In this document: piece by piece, positions 7,334-17,539 of the stretch
Position numbering within the stretch: position 1 is the stretch's first letter
Layout: every line of letters begins with the position of its first letter
Source of the DNA: Bacillus sp. AFS073361
GTDB lineage: Bacteria; Bacillota; Bacilli; Bacillales; Cytobacillaceae
NCBI RefSeq assembly: GCF_002567005.1
Contig: NZ_NUZU01000001.1
Span: 1 to 64,000 of the forward strand
Length of the DNA: 64,000 nt
Reading direction: 5' to 3'
The notes under the pieces: generated by a model
Told to the model about the DNA's origin: nothing
What the model saw: only the letters and a program-made list of their open reading frames with translations
The model's database searches: none
Position numbers and translations under genes: made by a program

Positions 7334-8479
7334 ATGAAAATTGCCATTTTCACAGATACCTTTCATCCTGATATCAACGGGGTTGCCAGGACACTTAAAC
7401 GGTTAACTAATTATTTAGAGGCCCAAGGCATTGCCTTTAAGATTTTTGCACCTCGCTCATATTCCAATGAATATCATTCTACTAATATCCATCTTTTTAA
7501 AAGCCTATCTTTTTTCTTATACCCAGAATGCCGCTTGGCTTTTCCAAACCTTCTTCATATTCAATCGGAATTAAAAGCTTTCTCTCCAGATCTAATTCAT
7601 GTTGCCACTCCTTTTAATATCGGCCTTTGTGGTGTTTATTTTGCAAAGAAATTAAACATACCGCTTGTCGGTTCCTATCACACCAATTTTGAAGATTATT
7701 TACACCATTATCACCTTCATTTTCTTTCAAAGATTCATTGGAATTACATGCACTGGTTTCATCAAACCTGTAAAAAACTCTTCGTCCCCTCACTTGAAAC
7801 CCACCTACAATTAAAGCACCATGGATTTTCAAATTTAGAAATTTGGCCAAGAGGCGTAGATTGCCAGCTTTTTCACCCTCATTATGATAAAAATGCAGTT
7901 CGTAACCTTTACTCTATAGAAGAAAGATATCTGCTTACATATGTAGGCAGATTAGCCCCTGAAAAGGATATAAGGACACTATTAACTATCGCTAAATCAC
8001 TCCCAGCTGAAATAAAAGAGAAAATACATTGGTTAATTGTTGGGGACGGTCCATTACGAAAGGAATTGGAAGCACAAGCTGCAGGAAATATGACCTTTAC
8101 TGGATTCTTAACTGGGAGATGCTTGGCAGAAGTCTATTCAGCATCTGATTTATTCGTTTTCCCTTCACCCACAGAGACATTTGGAAATGTTGTTTTAGAG
8201 TCCCTTGCTAGTGGAACACCTGTTATAGGTGCGAAAGCTGGGGGTGTTAAGAATATCATTAAAGCCGGAGTTACGGGGTATTTATGTAGACCTGGTAATG
8301 CACTGGAATTTAGCGATGCGATTATTAAGCTTTTGAGGAATGACGGACTACGTGAACAAATGGGAAGCGCAGGAAGGGATTATGCATTGACACAGAGATG
8401 GGATCAGATTTTTGAAGATCTTATTTGGCATTACACAAATGTTATCGATGAACAAAATCGACAGGAATTTATCTCATGA
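7334..8479 (+). CDS. GT4-family glycosyltransferase
   Basis: This 381-residue GT-B enzyme starts with MKIAIFTDTFHPDINGVA, the glycine-containing acceptor-domain motif of MgtA/PimB-like mannosyl- and glucosyltransferases. The C-terminal half has the nucleotide-sugar signature (YVGRLAPEKDI, VGDGPLR, and SPTETFGNVVLESLASGTP with the E-x7-E glutamates). I start the gene at 7334, where AAGGAGG sits 6 nt upstream; the reading frame is open further upstream but overlaps the PAP2 gene. Coupling to a PAP2 phosphatase suggests glycolipid synthesis. Donor and acceptor are not known. Confidence 0.88.
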   Translation: MKIAIFTDTFHPDINGVARTLKRLTNYLEAQGIAFKIFAPRSYSNEYHSTNIHLFKSLSFFLYPECRLAFPNLLHIQSELKAFSPDLIHVATPFNIGLCGVYFAKKLNIPLVGSYHTNFEDYLHHYHLHFLSKIHWNYMHWFHQTCKKLFVPSLETHLQLKHHGFSNLEIWPRGVDCQLFHPHYDKNAVRNLYSIEERYLLTYVGRLAPEKDIRTLLTIAKSLPAEIKEKIHWLIVGDGPLRKELEAQAAGNMTFTGFLTGRCLAEVYSASDLFVFPSPTETFGNVVLESLASGTPVIGAKAGGVKNIIKAGVTGYLCRPGNALEFSDAIIKLLRNDGLREQMGSAGRDYALTQRWDQIFEDLIWHYTNVIDEQNRQEFIS

Positions 8480-8566
8480 GAAAATCTCATACCAAGTTCT
8501 TATTACCAACGTAAAAAAATAAAATGGATTAAGATGTGCTAATTTAGAGTTTTGGAGGTGTTTCTG

Positions 8567-9388
8567 CTGAAAATATCACGGCTTGGGCATGCCATGTATG
8601 TTTTAAAAAGTGAAACAGAAAAAAAGTATCTCATTGATCCTTTTTTTGATTTAAATCCCGGCTTTCCACCGCATTTAGATACGGCTGATTTCTACCAATC
8701 CATTGATTGTGTATTTCTAACCCACGGCCATTTCGATCATACTAGCGGACTTACGAAGTTGGTCGAGCACAAACCCGATGTTATGATTGTGGCTCAATAT
8801 GAGTTAGCACTTATCCTTCTGAAGCAAGGAATGAAGAATGTGCTTCCTATTAATCTGGGAGGTTCCGTTTCCTTTGAAGATGTAACTGTCACGATGGTCC
8901 AGGCAAAACATACCTCTTCCTATGGAGAAACCCAAGGTCCTCCCGTCTATGCCGGTGAGGCGGCAGGTTATATTTTTGATTTTAAGGATGATTATACGGT
9001 TTACCATTCAGGCGATACGGCATTGATGTACGATATGAAGTTAATTCAAGATGTGTATGAGCCTGACATTGCAATCCTCTCCTCATCTGGCCATTTTACA
9101 ATGGGGCCGAGAGAAGCAGCATACGCTGTTAAAAAACTACTGAAAGTTAAATATGTGATTCCTAGTCATACCTTTCCAACAAATGAAACAGCAGCCTCTC
9201 CTGAATCATTAACTCAATTGTTAAGGGCTTTTCCAGTTGTTGATTTTATGATTGATAAAGATAAGGAATTAAAAGAACTATTAAAGGATTATTCAAAAAC
9301 AGCCGTGATTACACTGGCATATGGTGAGGAAAAAGTTTTCGATCAGAGTCTTTGGTCTGAAGTCTTAGTGGATAAGGAATTCTCATGA
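8567..9388 (+). CDS. Metallo-beta-lactamase-fold hydrolase (UPF0173-like)
   Basis: This protein of about 273 residues has the metal-binding motif THGHFDH (HxHxDH), a second-site HSGDT and IPSHTFPT near the end, typical of the UlaG/UPF0173 branch of the metallo-beta-lactamase superfamily. Homologues begin MKI-x2-LGHA, which here matches a start at CTG 8567, 8 nt after GGAGG (8554-8558). A TTG at 8552 lies on the ribosome binding site and is unlikely. The substrate is unknown. It follows the glycosyltransferase by about 90 nt and may be cotranscribed. Confidence 0.85.
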   Translation: MKISRLGHAMYVLKSETEKKYLIDPFFDLNPGFPPHLDTADFYQSIDCVFLTHGHFDHTSGLTKLVEHKPDVMIVAQYELALILLKQGMKNVLPINLGGSVSFEDVTVTMVQAKHTSSYGETQGPPVYAGEAAGYIFDFKDDYTVYHSGDTALMYDMKLIQDVYEPDIAILSSSGHFTMGPREAAYAVKKLLKVKYVIPSHTFPTNETAASPESLTQLLRAFPVVDFMIDKDKELKELLKDYSKTAVITLAYGEEKVFDQSLWSEVLVDKEFS

Positions 9389-9418
9389 GAAAGGCACCGT
9401 TTAAAACGGTGCCTTTCT
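9388..9418. terminator. Bidirectional terminator
   Basis: A perfect inverted repeat (9388-9402 and 9404-9418, GGCACCGTTT core) lies between convergent genes. It is followed by TAAGGTGCCTGACACC (9419-9434), a right half-arm of the dispersed hairpin family, so the element seems to be a rearranged family copy. T-runs are short on both strands. Confidence 0.65.
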
Positions 9419-9438
9419 AAGGTGCCTGACACCAAATT

Positions 9439-10194
9439 TTACAATTTTACCGTAAATTGCTGTTCACTTATACCCTCCATAGCGAAGACTCGCTCCACGT
9501 AGTGAATTTCTTTGTCCGACATCAACATGACGGTTGAACTCCTGGTCCCGTAGTTCTCACTTTTTATAAACAATGGCGAAAGCCTTCTTTCCCATTCTAA
9601 TGAAACTCCAGTGTGTGGAAGAAGTTCGTCCGGTGCTTGGTCTGTATTTTGAAGCATGTCCAAAAGTTCCGATACTAGTCCATCCTCTTCTCCATTGATA
9701 ATTTTGGCCAATCCTTCCTTTCCTTTTTGAACCTTTGGCCAGTCAGTATTTAGTAAGTGATTGCTGACACCATAAATCCCAGGAACAATCTTTTTCAGTT
9801 CATGCCCTTTATTTGAAAAATAAAATAGTTCATTTCCATCACCGGCCAATAAGTTATAGCCTGGATACAGGTCCTTTCGTCCTCCAAGGTCTTCCATATA
9901 AGCCTTTAGATTTCCCTTGTGTTTCAAGGCTTCAGTAACCAATTCACCCCGTGAGCGCTTTCCATCCGTTGCTTCCTTTGGGTCACGATAATTGGTCAAC
10001 GCCGCAAACCGCCCACCTGTTGTAACCCCCATCCAGGTACCCTTTTTTTCTAAATCCCTTCCGGCCAGGATGTCAGGCTGGTCTTCCCAGAAATGTACCG
10101 GGGAAGTAGGTCTCCCTAGGAATTCATCTCGGTTTGCTGCCACAATGAGCTTGTAGATTGGATGGACTTGATAAGCAAAAAGTATTAAACACAT
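9439..10194 (-). CDS. NRDE (TANGO2-like) family protein
   Basis: This 251-residue protein begins MCLILFAYQVHP and carries the ANRDEF motif that names the family, then WEDQPDILAGRDLEKKGTWMG and ALTNYRDP. The N-terminal Cys2 is conserved and resembles an Ntn-hydrolase nucleophile. Eukaryotic TANGO2 is linked to haem and lipid handling, but the bacterial role is unknown. AGAGGG precedes the ATG. It lies 20 nt downstream of the DinB-family gene, so the two are likely one transcript. Confidence 0.88.
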   Translation of the reverse strand: MCLILFAYQVHPIYKLIVAANRDEFLGRPTSPVHFWEDQPDILAGRDLEKKGTWMGVTTGGRFAALTNYRDPKEATDGKRSRGELVTEALKHKGNLKAYMEDLGGRKDLYPGYNLLAGDGNELFYFSNKGHELKKIVPGIYGVSNHLLNTDWPKVQKGKEGLAKIINGEEDGLVSELLDMLQNTDQAPDELLPHTGVSLEWERRLSPLFIKSENYGTRSSTVMLMSDKEIHYVERVFAMEGISEQQFTVKL

Positions 10195-10214
10195 TAAAAA
10201 TCACAGCCCTCTAT

Positions 10215-10772
10215 TCAATTATCCACGGCTTTTTTCAGCGTTTGTTTACGTTTATTAAGCATTTTTCTGATTAGACGAATCTGACCTCTATGACTCAGTT
10301 CATCTTCAAACACATGGAACCATTTAAAGAAATTATTCGCATGGCGATCATGCCAAAACGGCGTTTGTTCATATAACCATTCATCAGGAAGCGTTTTAAA
10401 CATTTCGATGGTTGCATTCCGTGCTTCGCCCATTTGCTCCAAGTAATGATCAATGCTATTGCCTTTAATCATTTCTCTCCCAAGACTTCCTAAGTCTAGC
10501 GCGGGAAGTAAAATGCTTAGCTCTTTCTCATTTAGATCACGATTTTCAAACGTTTCAACTTGATAAGCCTTTTCGACCGCAGCCAAATGAGCCAACAGCA
10601 TTCCGATTGAATTTGCCTCCTCATCAAAAAGGAAGTCTAACTCTTCCACAGTAAGTCCCTTTACCGTTTCAATCGTAGTGTACCTTGTATAATTCATCAT
10701 CGACACCAATTTACTGAACTCCAACCCTAAACTATCTTTTTGATCGATTATATATAATGTATCCAAATCCAT
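10215..10772 (-). CDS. DinB/DUF664-family protein
   Basis: This 185-residue all-helical protein resembles the DinB-like four-helix-bundle family. Candidate metal ligands are His in MLLAHLAAVEK (about residue 62) and two in HVFEDELSHRGQ (about 158-166), the usual three-His pattern. Family members include thiol transferases (bacillithiol or mycothiol-dependent), but no substrate can be assigned. The ATG follows GGAGG by 7 nt. First gene of a probable two-gene operon with the NRDE gene. Confidence 0.8.
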   Translation of the reverse strand: MDLDTLYIIDQKDSLGLEFSKLVSMMNYTRYTTIETVKGLTVEELDFLFDEEANSIGMLLAHLAAVEKAYQVETFENRDLNEKELSILLPALDLGSLGREMIKGNSIDHYLEQMGEARNATIEMFKTLPDEWLYEQTPFWHDRHANNFFKWFHVFEDELSHRGQIRLIRKMLNKRKQTLKKAVDN

Positions 10773-10964
10773 GTTATTACCTCCGTATAGGAAAATAAAC
10801 CACTCATTCTAATTCGCCATCTTCTTAGTAATTCCTTTTAGCATAGAGGCAATCCTTTAATAGGCTGAAATTGCTAAAAAGAAAATGATCCTACTCACGA
10901 AGGTTATTCACAACTCTGGAAATAATAATAGCTAGAACCAAATACATTTGGAGGTATTGTTCTC

Positions 10965-11198
10965 ATGTCTGAATTAGAACCATTCGAATACGAAACAGGG
11001 ACAGCGATTCGCGAATATGACATTATTGAAATAACTCAAAACGCCTTAGGATATGAAGTACTCCTGGATATCGAACTAGACAGCGGCTATTCCTTAGTAA
11101 GAACAAAGTTAGAAGTAACCCATGAAGACTTAGCGGGATATGAAACAAGCAATATTGAAGAAGGAATTAAATACGCCTTAGGATTTTTCACTCATTAA
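10965..11198 (+). CDS. Small acidic protein of unknown function
   Basis: This 77-residue acidic protein starts MSELEPFEYETG and ends GFFTH. GGAGGT lies about 9 nt before the ATG. It has no signal peptide or membrane segment and no domain I recognise. The alternating hydrophobic/polar pattern (YEVLLDIELDSGYSLVRTKLEV) suggests beta strands. It stands alone on the plus strand, about 100 nt before a tiny basic gene. Confidence 0.7.
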   Translation: MSELEPFEYETGTAIREYDIIEITQNALGYEVLLDIELDSGYSLVRTKLEVTHEDLAGYETSNIEEGIKYALGFFTH

Positions 11199-11298
11199 CA
11201 AACGAATATTTCAAGGGGAAATCTCGGGTGAACTGTGTTAAACTTGTTAATCTAACCAACACGGTTGGATGTACGTACATGAGTAATGGAGTGGTTAA

Positions 11299-11451
11299 AT
11301 GGGTAGTGCAAAAGGGAAAGGCGGGACAGGTCGAGGAACCGGCAAAAAGGGCTGGACTCGTTGGCAGGCCGGAGTCAAAAAAGCCAAAAGCGCCAAACCA
11401 TATGTCAGCAAGGGCGTAAAAAGAGCCAAAGAAGCAGACGAAAAACAGTAA
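11299..11451 (+). CDS. Small basic Gly/Lys-rich protein, 50 aa
   Basis: This short frame starts at ATG 11299 and ends at TAA 11451. An in-frame stop lies immediately upstream, so no longer form exists. GGAGTGG lies 4-10 nt before the start. The N-terminal third is glycine/lysine-rich (MGSAKGKGGTGRGTGKKGW) and the rest is a lysine-alanine stretch (VKKAKSAKPYVSKGVKRAKEA) resembling nucleic-acid-binding tails. Strongly positive charge and low complexity suggest a DNA- or RNA-binding or spore-associated protein, but this is inference. Confidence 0.6.
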   Translation: MGSAKGKGGTGRGTGKKGWTRWQAGVKKAKSAKPYVSKGVKRAKEADEKQ

Positions 11452-11459
11452 CAATAAAT

Positions 11460-11511
11460 GGGTGTCAGGCACCACTCGTGGACAAATGTCCACGGGTGGT
11501 GCCTGACACCC
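11460..11511 (-). repeat. Long hairpin-repeat copy behind the VOC gene
   Basis: Two 25-nt arms (11460-11484 and 11487-11511) starting GGGTGTCAGGCACC pair with a single T/G difference. The inner stem is CGTGGACA/TGTCCACG. It lies 9 nt beyond the stop of the minus-strand dioxygenase-like gene. The minus-strand tail (ATTTATTG) is only mildly T-rich, so termination here may be weak. Confidence 0.85.
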
Positions 11512-11520
11512 TATACTGTT

Positions 11521-12366
11521 TTATAATATTAACCGAATTTGATTACCTGAAGGGTCTTCTGTTATAAAGTAATCGGCTTCTTTCATAATTGGTGCACCTA
11601 TTTGTTTTAGTTGGCTCAAGGCTTTCTCTCTTGCTGTCGTATCAGGGAAAACGAGCGTGTACCAATTTAACCCTACACTGTTTTTCGGGGGAGTGGCAGC
11701 CCCTTCTCCCTGCCAAGTATTGATGGCAATATGATGATGGTATCTACCTGTTGATAGGAATGCCGCTTGTGGATAGTAACTAACTATCTCAAAACCCAGC
11801 CCTTTTGTATAAAACTCCTCGGCTTTTTGCAAATTGCTGACATGCAGGTGAATGTGACCCATGAGTGTACCTGCTGGTAAACCGATCCATTCCGCCTCAC
11901 TTTCTGCAATAATTCCATTGCCATCAAGCTCTTCGGTGGCCATTTCGACTAAACCGTTGTTCCATTTCCATTCTGAAGAAGGGCGGTCCCGGTACACTTC
12001 AATCCCATTGCCGTCCGGATCATTAAGGTATAACGCCTCACTTACATAATGGTCTGCGGCACCGAGCGGATATCCAGTTTGGACCATGTGTCGTAAAAAG
12101 ACCGCTAAATCTGCTCGTGATGGCAGTAAAATGGCAAAGTGATACAGGCCTGACGTACGACCTGTTTTCACCACAACCTCCTTTGGCTGCTCTAGCGTTA
12201 GTAATGGCTTTTTTCCATCGGTCGTTAAGACCGCTTTACACTCTGATTTTTCCAACACTTGAAACCCCATAATATTTTGATAAAAAATAAGTGAATAATC
12301 GAGATTTTTCACCTTAATATTGACCTCTCCGACATATATATTTGGAGCTTGATGAAATTGATCCAT
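11521..12366 (-). CDS. VOC-family protein, CatE-like catechol 2,3-dioxygenase
   Basis: This 281-residue protein has two vicinal-oxygen-chelate modules (about 10-130 and 165-281). It closely resembles what I know of Bacillus subtilis CatE (YfiE), an extradiol catechol 2,3-dioxygenase. Shared motifs include the N-module strand SGLYHFAILLP, DPDGNGIEVY, the C-module metal histidines in GHIHLHVSNL and YHHHIAINTWQGEG, and the final GNQIRL. It would cleave catechols meta to the hydroxyls with Fe(II). The start follows AGGATGAGGAG. Monocistronic. Confidence 0.75.
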   Translation of the reverse strand: MDQFHQAPNIYVGEVNIKVKNLDYSLIFYQNIMGFQVLEKSECKAVLTTDGKKPLLTLEQPKEVVVKTGRTSGLYHFAILLPSRADLAVFLRHMVQTGYPLGAADHYVSEALYLNDPDGNGIEVYRDRPSSEWKWNNGLVEMATEELDGNGIIAESEAEWIGLPAGTLMGHIHLHVSNLQKAEEFYTKGLGFEIVSYYPQAAFLSTGRYHHHIAINTWQGEGAATPPKNSVGLNWYTLVFPDTTAREKALSQLKQIGAPIMKEADYFITEDPSGNQIRLIL

Positions 12367-12548
12367 TTTCTCCTCATCCTTTCTTTCAATCAGTTGTATA
12401 AGAAATTTGTCTTTTATTTAAGTATGGTTATCATACATACCATTCATTCGAATTCAATCACCTATGATTACAGTGTACTTTGAATTTATCTTGAATTCAA
12501 GTATTTTAAATTAAAAATAAATTGAAAACCAGTCCATTTCTATGCTGC

Positions 12549-12583
12549 AAAAAAAGGACTCCTCCGCTATGCGAAAAAGCCCT
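12549..12583 (-). terminator. tcyP terminator
   Basis: On the minus strand a hairpin formed by AGGGCTTTTTCGC and GCGGAGGAGTCCT (several G-U pairs) is followed by seven T residues. It lies 22 nt after the tcyP stop. Confidence 0.75.
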
Positions 12584-12604
12584 AAACCTTTGTTTCCTGT
12601 TTTG

Positions 12605-13996
12605 TTATGCTTCTACAATGTCCGGCTGTTTATAGACTTCGTTTTCAAATTCACCTGTTACTTTACTGGTTAATATACCGGATGTCATTGCTCCGCTGAC
12701 ATTAAGAGCCGTACGTCCCATGTCTATAAGAGGCTCAACTGAGATGAGCAAACCAACAATCGCAACCGGAAGGTTCATGACAGATAAAACGATTAATGCC
12801 GCGAAGGTCGCACCGCCACCTACACCTGCTACACCAAATGAGCTAATCGCTACCACAAGAATGAGAGTTAAGATAAAGGATATACTCGTAGGATCCACCC
12901 CGGCGGCCGGGGCAACCATCACAGCTAACATTGCCGGATAAACACCTGCACATCCGTTTTGACCAATGGTAAGTCCAAACGACCCTGCAAAATTTGCAAT
13001 CCCTTCTGATACACCAAAGTCTTTCGTTTGCGTTTTAATGGTCATTGGTAAGGTTCCTGCACTAGTCCGTGACGTGAAGGCAAAGGTCAAGGTTGGCAGC
13101 CCTTTTTTCACATAATTTACAGGACTTAGTTTAGCAAAGGATAATAGTAGTAAATGGACAATGAACACCAAAATGAGCGCCACATAGGAGGCAATCACAA
13201 ACTTACCTAATTTCGCAATCGCCGCATAGTCACTTGTTGCTGTAACTCTTGTGATGATGGCAAGAATTCCGTATGGCGTTAGACGTAAGATTAGTGTGAC
13301 TACCCTCATGACAACTGAGTAGATCGTATCAATGATCTTAGCAAAAAATTCTCCTGTTTCAGGGTCTTTGCGCTTAACCCCAAGATAAGCAATTCCAATA
13401 AACACAGCAAAAATAACAACAGCAATCGTCGATGTCGCGCGTGCTCCCGTTAAATCCTGAAATGGATTGCTTGGGATTAACTCAATAATTTGTTGTGGGA
13501 GCGTCATATTTTCTATCCCAGTAACTCGTTCCTCTAACTGGGCATTACGAGCTGCCTCCGCTTCTCCTTCAGTTAACTGGACACCATCAAGACCAAATCC
13601 CAATGCAGAGCCAATTCCAATCGCCGCAGAGACGGCAGTCGTTGCTAGCAGGATGCCGATGACAAGAAAACTTATTTTTCCAATATTTTTCGTAAGCTTT
13701 AACTTTGTAAAAGCGCCGACAATGGAGACAAATATCAGCGGCATGACTACCATTTGTAATAGCTTCACATAGCCATTCCCGACAATGTTAAACCAATCGA
13801 TTGAACCTGTCGTTACTTCATGTGTCGTGCCATAAATAAGATGAATGAGAAAACCAAAGATAATACCTAAACCTAACGCACTAAAAACACGCTTGGAAAA
13901 AGAAACATGCTTCTTTTGCATCGTAAATAATCCAAACATGAGTAATAACAGAACAGCTACATTGACGAGGATCAGCAAGAAATTCATACTATCCAT
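12605..13996 (-). CDS. tcyP: L-cystine symporter TcyP
   Basis: This 463-residue membrane protein belongs to the dicarboxylate/amino acid:cation symporter family, and its length and sequence agree with Bacillus subtilis TcyP, the sodium-type cystine importer. The family's transport core is visible: a serine-rich hairpin (FTSRTSAGTLPMT), NFAGSFGLTIGQNGCAG, and the second hairpin region VAGVGGGATFAALIVLS. About eight to ten membrane segments are predictable. The start follows GAAGGAGG by 8 nt. Two identical-core palindromes upstream, rather than a recognisable CymR or S-box element, appear to control it. Confidence 0.9.
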   Translation of the reverse strand: MDSMNFLLILVNVAVLLLLMFGLFTMQKKHVSFSKRVFSALGLGIIFGFLIHLIYGTTHEVTTGSIDWFNIVGNGYVKLLQMVVMPLIFVSIVGAFTKLKLTKNIGKISFLVIGILLATTAVSAAIGIGSALGFGLDGVQLTEGEAEAARNAQLEERVTGIENMTLPQQIIELIPSNPFQDLTGARATSTIAVVIFAVFIGIAYLGVKRKDPETGEFFAKIIDTIYSVVMRVVTLILRLTPYGILAIITRVTATSDYAAIAKLGKFVIASYVALILVFIVHLLLLSFAKLSPVNYVKKGLPTLTFAFTSRTSAGTLPMTIKTQTKDFGVSEGIANFAGSFGLTIGQNGCAGVYPAMLAVMVAPAAGVDPTSISFILTLILVVAISSFGVAGVGGGATFAALIVLSVMNLPVAIVGLLISVEPLIDMGRTALNVSGAMTSGILTSKVTGEFENEVYKQPDIVEA

Positions 13997-14089
13997 CCTC
14001 CTTCAAATTCGGAAAAATTGTAATCCAGATATTCCAATGAATTAAGTCGGAATTATGGTCGTCACCATATACCTGCCACGAAATATAAC

Positions 14090-14105
14090 TATCAAACGTT
14101 TGATA
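14090..14105. promoter_or_regulatory. Proximal perfect palindrome upstream of tcyP
   Basis: TATCAAACGTTTGATA is a perfect 16-bp dyad about 95 bp before the tcyP start. Its right half (minus strand) supplies TTGATA, a possible -35, with TATATG 18 nt further on. A dimeric repressor (LacI- or TetR-type) is likely. Confidence 0.6.
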
Positions 14106-14158
14106 TGGTAAATAATATGTTAGGACTTTTCCTTATATTCCAAGCCCGTCACTTATTT

Positions 14159-14174
14159 AATCAAACGTTTGATT
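14159..14174. promoter_or_regulatory. Distal perfect palindrome upstream of tcyP
   Basis: AATCAAACGTTTGATT shares the ATCAAACGTTTGAT core with the proximal dyad and lies 69 bp from it centre to centre, about 6.6 helical turns. Two operators at this distance could allow looping. Confidence 0.6.
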
Positions 14175-14235
14175 AGTTTTTCAATCCTCCAAAAATTAGG
14201 TTAACATTGGGAATGCACTGCGAGAATAACTCACA

Positions 14236-15888
14236 TCATTCATTCGGAATCGGATGGATCGCATCCTTTAAGGCTGTTTCTAACTCTTCCTTGAATCGGG
14301 TCTTCTCCTCCACCGTCCATCCAAGCGCATTTTCCATATAGTCGAGAATGGCATCTTTCCATTCTACTACCCAGTGAATATCAAAAAATAAAGCTCCTGT
14401 TCGACGGATAAAAAAGTCGACTGGTTTTACTGTCATTTCATCCTCTAACGAATAAACAATTTGAACAAACACCTCAACCGGCAAACCAAACTTGTTATTG
14501 GGGTCATACCTTTTCGCAATGTCAAAAATCCGATCAATATTGGAACCATAGCGATGAACTAATTTGCGATATTGTTCCTTTGTAAATCCTCTTAACTCCC
14601 CATCCTTTTCCTTTTTTTCAACAAAGGAAGCAAAGTTACTAGCCCCATCAACATGACCACCGGATATAGGTAAATGTTTGGTTTGGCAAGCTTGAAAATG
14701 TCCGCTCTGTTTTGCGATCAAGTCCACCACCGTTTCCGCCATTTTTCTGTATCCCGTCAGCTTCCCGCCTGCGATGGTAATCAGACCGGAATTCGAAACC
14801 CATATTTCATCTTTTCGCGAAATTTCAGAGGGATCCTTGCCTTCTTCATAAATCAGCGGTCTTACCCCTGCCCAGCTAGATTCAATATCCTCTGCCTTAA
14901 TGGAAACGCTTGGAAACATATAATGAATGGCATTAAGAATGTAATCTCTGTCAGCTTCCGTCATTTTTGGATAAATCGGATCGTTGCCATAATAGGTGTC
15001 TGTTGTCCCCACATACGTTTTCCCATCCCTTGGAATGGCAAAAACCATGCGGCCATCAGCTGTATCAAAATACACAGCTTGTTTTAGGGGAAATCTCGAC
15101 TGATCAATTACCAAATGGACCCCTTTTGTCAGCCGCAGTTTTTTTCCAGCTAACGACTTATCTTTGTCGCGGAGGGAATCAACCCAAGGGCCAGTGGCAT
15201 TTATGATGCGTTTTGCGTAAATATCATGAACGGTACCAGTTAATAGATCCTCAACTTTAGCACCAATCACCTTACCATCTTGATAAATAAACTCGATTAC
15301 TTTTGAATAATTTACTGCTTTGGCACCATGCTCCACAGCTTCTTTTATAACTTCGACAGTTAACCGGGCGTCATCAGTACGATATTCCACATAATAACCG
15401 CCGCCTTTTAAGCCCTCTCTTTTAATCAGCGGCTCTTTCTGAATGGTATCATCCGGAGAAAGCATTTTTCTTCGTTCACTTTTTTTTACGTCTGCTAAAA
15501 AGTCATAGACTCGTAGTCCAATTGATGTACTGAATTTCCCAAACGTTCCACCTTTATGCATTGGCAGGAGCATCCATTCTGGTGTCGTTACATGCGGGCC
15601 ATTTTCATAAACAATCGCTCGTTCCTTCCCCACTTCCGCGACCATCTTCACTTCGAATTGTTTTAAATACCTGAGACCACCGTGAACAAGTTTCGTTGAT
15701 CGGCTAGATGTCCCAGCAGCAAAATCCTGCATTTCTACTAATGCCGTTTTCATCCCCCTTGTTACGGCATCTAATGCGATTCCAGCGCCTGTTATTCCTC
15801 CACCGATGACAAGTACATCAAATTCTTCTGCGGCCATTTCCTTTAGAATTGTGTTTCTATTTGAACTTGAAAATTTTAACATTTGCAC
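14236..15888 (-). CDS. glpD: Aerobic glycerol-3-phosphate dehydrogenase GlpD
   Basis: This membrane-associated flavoenzyme oxidises sn-glycerol 3-phosphate to dihydroxyacetone phosphate and passes electrons to menaquinone. An FAD-binding Rossmann motif ([14 protein letters not shown]) lies near residue 20, followed by [34 protein letters not shown], and the C-terminal domain of the family. Starting at GTG 15888 gives 550 residues, matching the usual ~555; GGAGG (15897-15901) lies 8 nt upstream. The ATG at 15882 is the alternative. A leader terminator of the GlpP-controlled type precedes it. Confidence 0.93.
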   Translation of the reverse strand: MQMLKFSSSNRNTILKEMAAEEFDVLVIGGGITGAGIALDAVTRGMKTALVEMQDFAAGTSSRSTKLVHGGLRYLKQFEVKMVAEVGKERAIVYENGPHVTTPEWMLLPMHKGGTFGKFSTSIGLRVYDFLADVKKSERRKMLSPDDTIQKEPLIKREGLKGGGYYVEYRTDDARLTVEVIKEAVEHGAKAVNYSKVIEFIYQDGKVIGAKVEDLLTGTVHDIYAKRIINATGPWVDSLRDKDKSLAGKKLRLTKGVHLVIDQSRFPLKQAVYFDTADGRMVFAIPRDGKTYVGTTDTYYGNDPIYPKMTEADRDYILNAIHYMFPSVSIKAEDIESSWAGVRPLIYEEGKDPSEISRKDEIWVSNSGLITIAGGKLTGYRKMAETVVDLIAKQSGHFQACQTKHLPISGGHVDGASNFASFVEKKEKDGELRGFTKEQYRKLVHRYGSNIDRIFDIAKRYDPNNKFGLPVEVFVQIVYSLEDEMTVKPVDFFIRRTGALFFDIHWVVEWKDAILDYMENALGWTVEEKTRFKEELETALKDAIHPIPNE

Positions 15889-15910
15889 AATGATTACCTC
15901 CAATGGGGAT

Positions 15911-15970
15911 AAAAAAAAGAGGCCACAACAATCACAATGGTATAAAATCCATTGCTTTGTTGTGGCCTCT
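15911..15970 (-). terminator. glpD leader terminator (GlpP antitermination target)
   Basis: A perfect 14-bp inverted repeat (15918-15931 and 15957-15970, AGAGGCCACAACAA arms) is followed on the minus strand by seven or eight T residues. It lies between glpK and glpD, just before the glpD ribosome binding site. In Bacillus, GlpP with glycerol 3-phosphate prevents termination at such an element; it may also end glpFK messages. Confidence 0.85.
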
Positions 15971-16023
15971 CGAGTTTCTCCCGCCAAAATATTAACTTAA
16001 GTATAGCTTACCATACATTACGA

Positions 16024-17529
<1,506 letters not shown>

Positions 17530-17539
17530 TTAATTAAAA

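Noticed and set aside
11188-11567. Frames on both strands around the 50-aa gene (11188-11493, 11228-11419, 11361-11567)
   Set aside because: They are in other frames of the small basic gene and the hairpin; none has a suitable ribosome binding site, and two read through the repeat.
14674-15087. 137-codon plus-strand frame inside glpD
   Set aside because: Antisense to the conserved GlpD coding region; no start signals.
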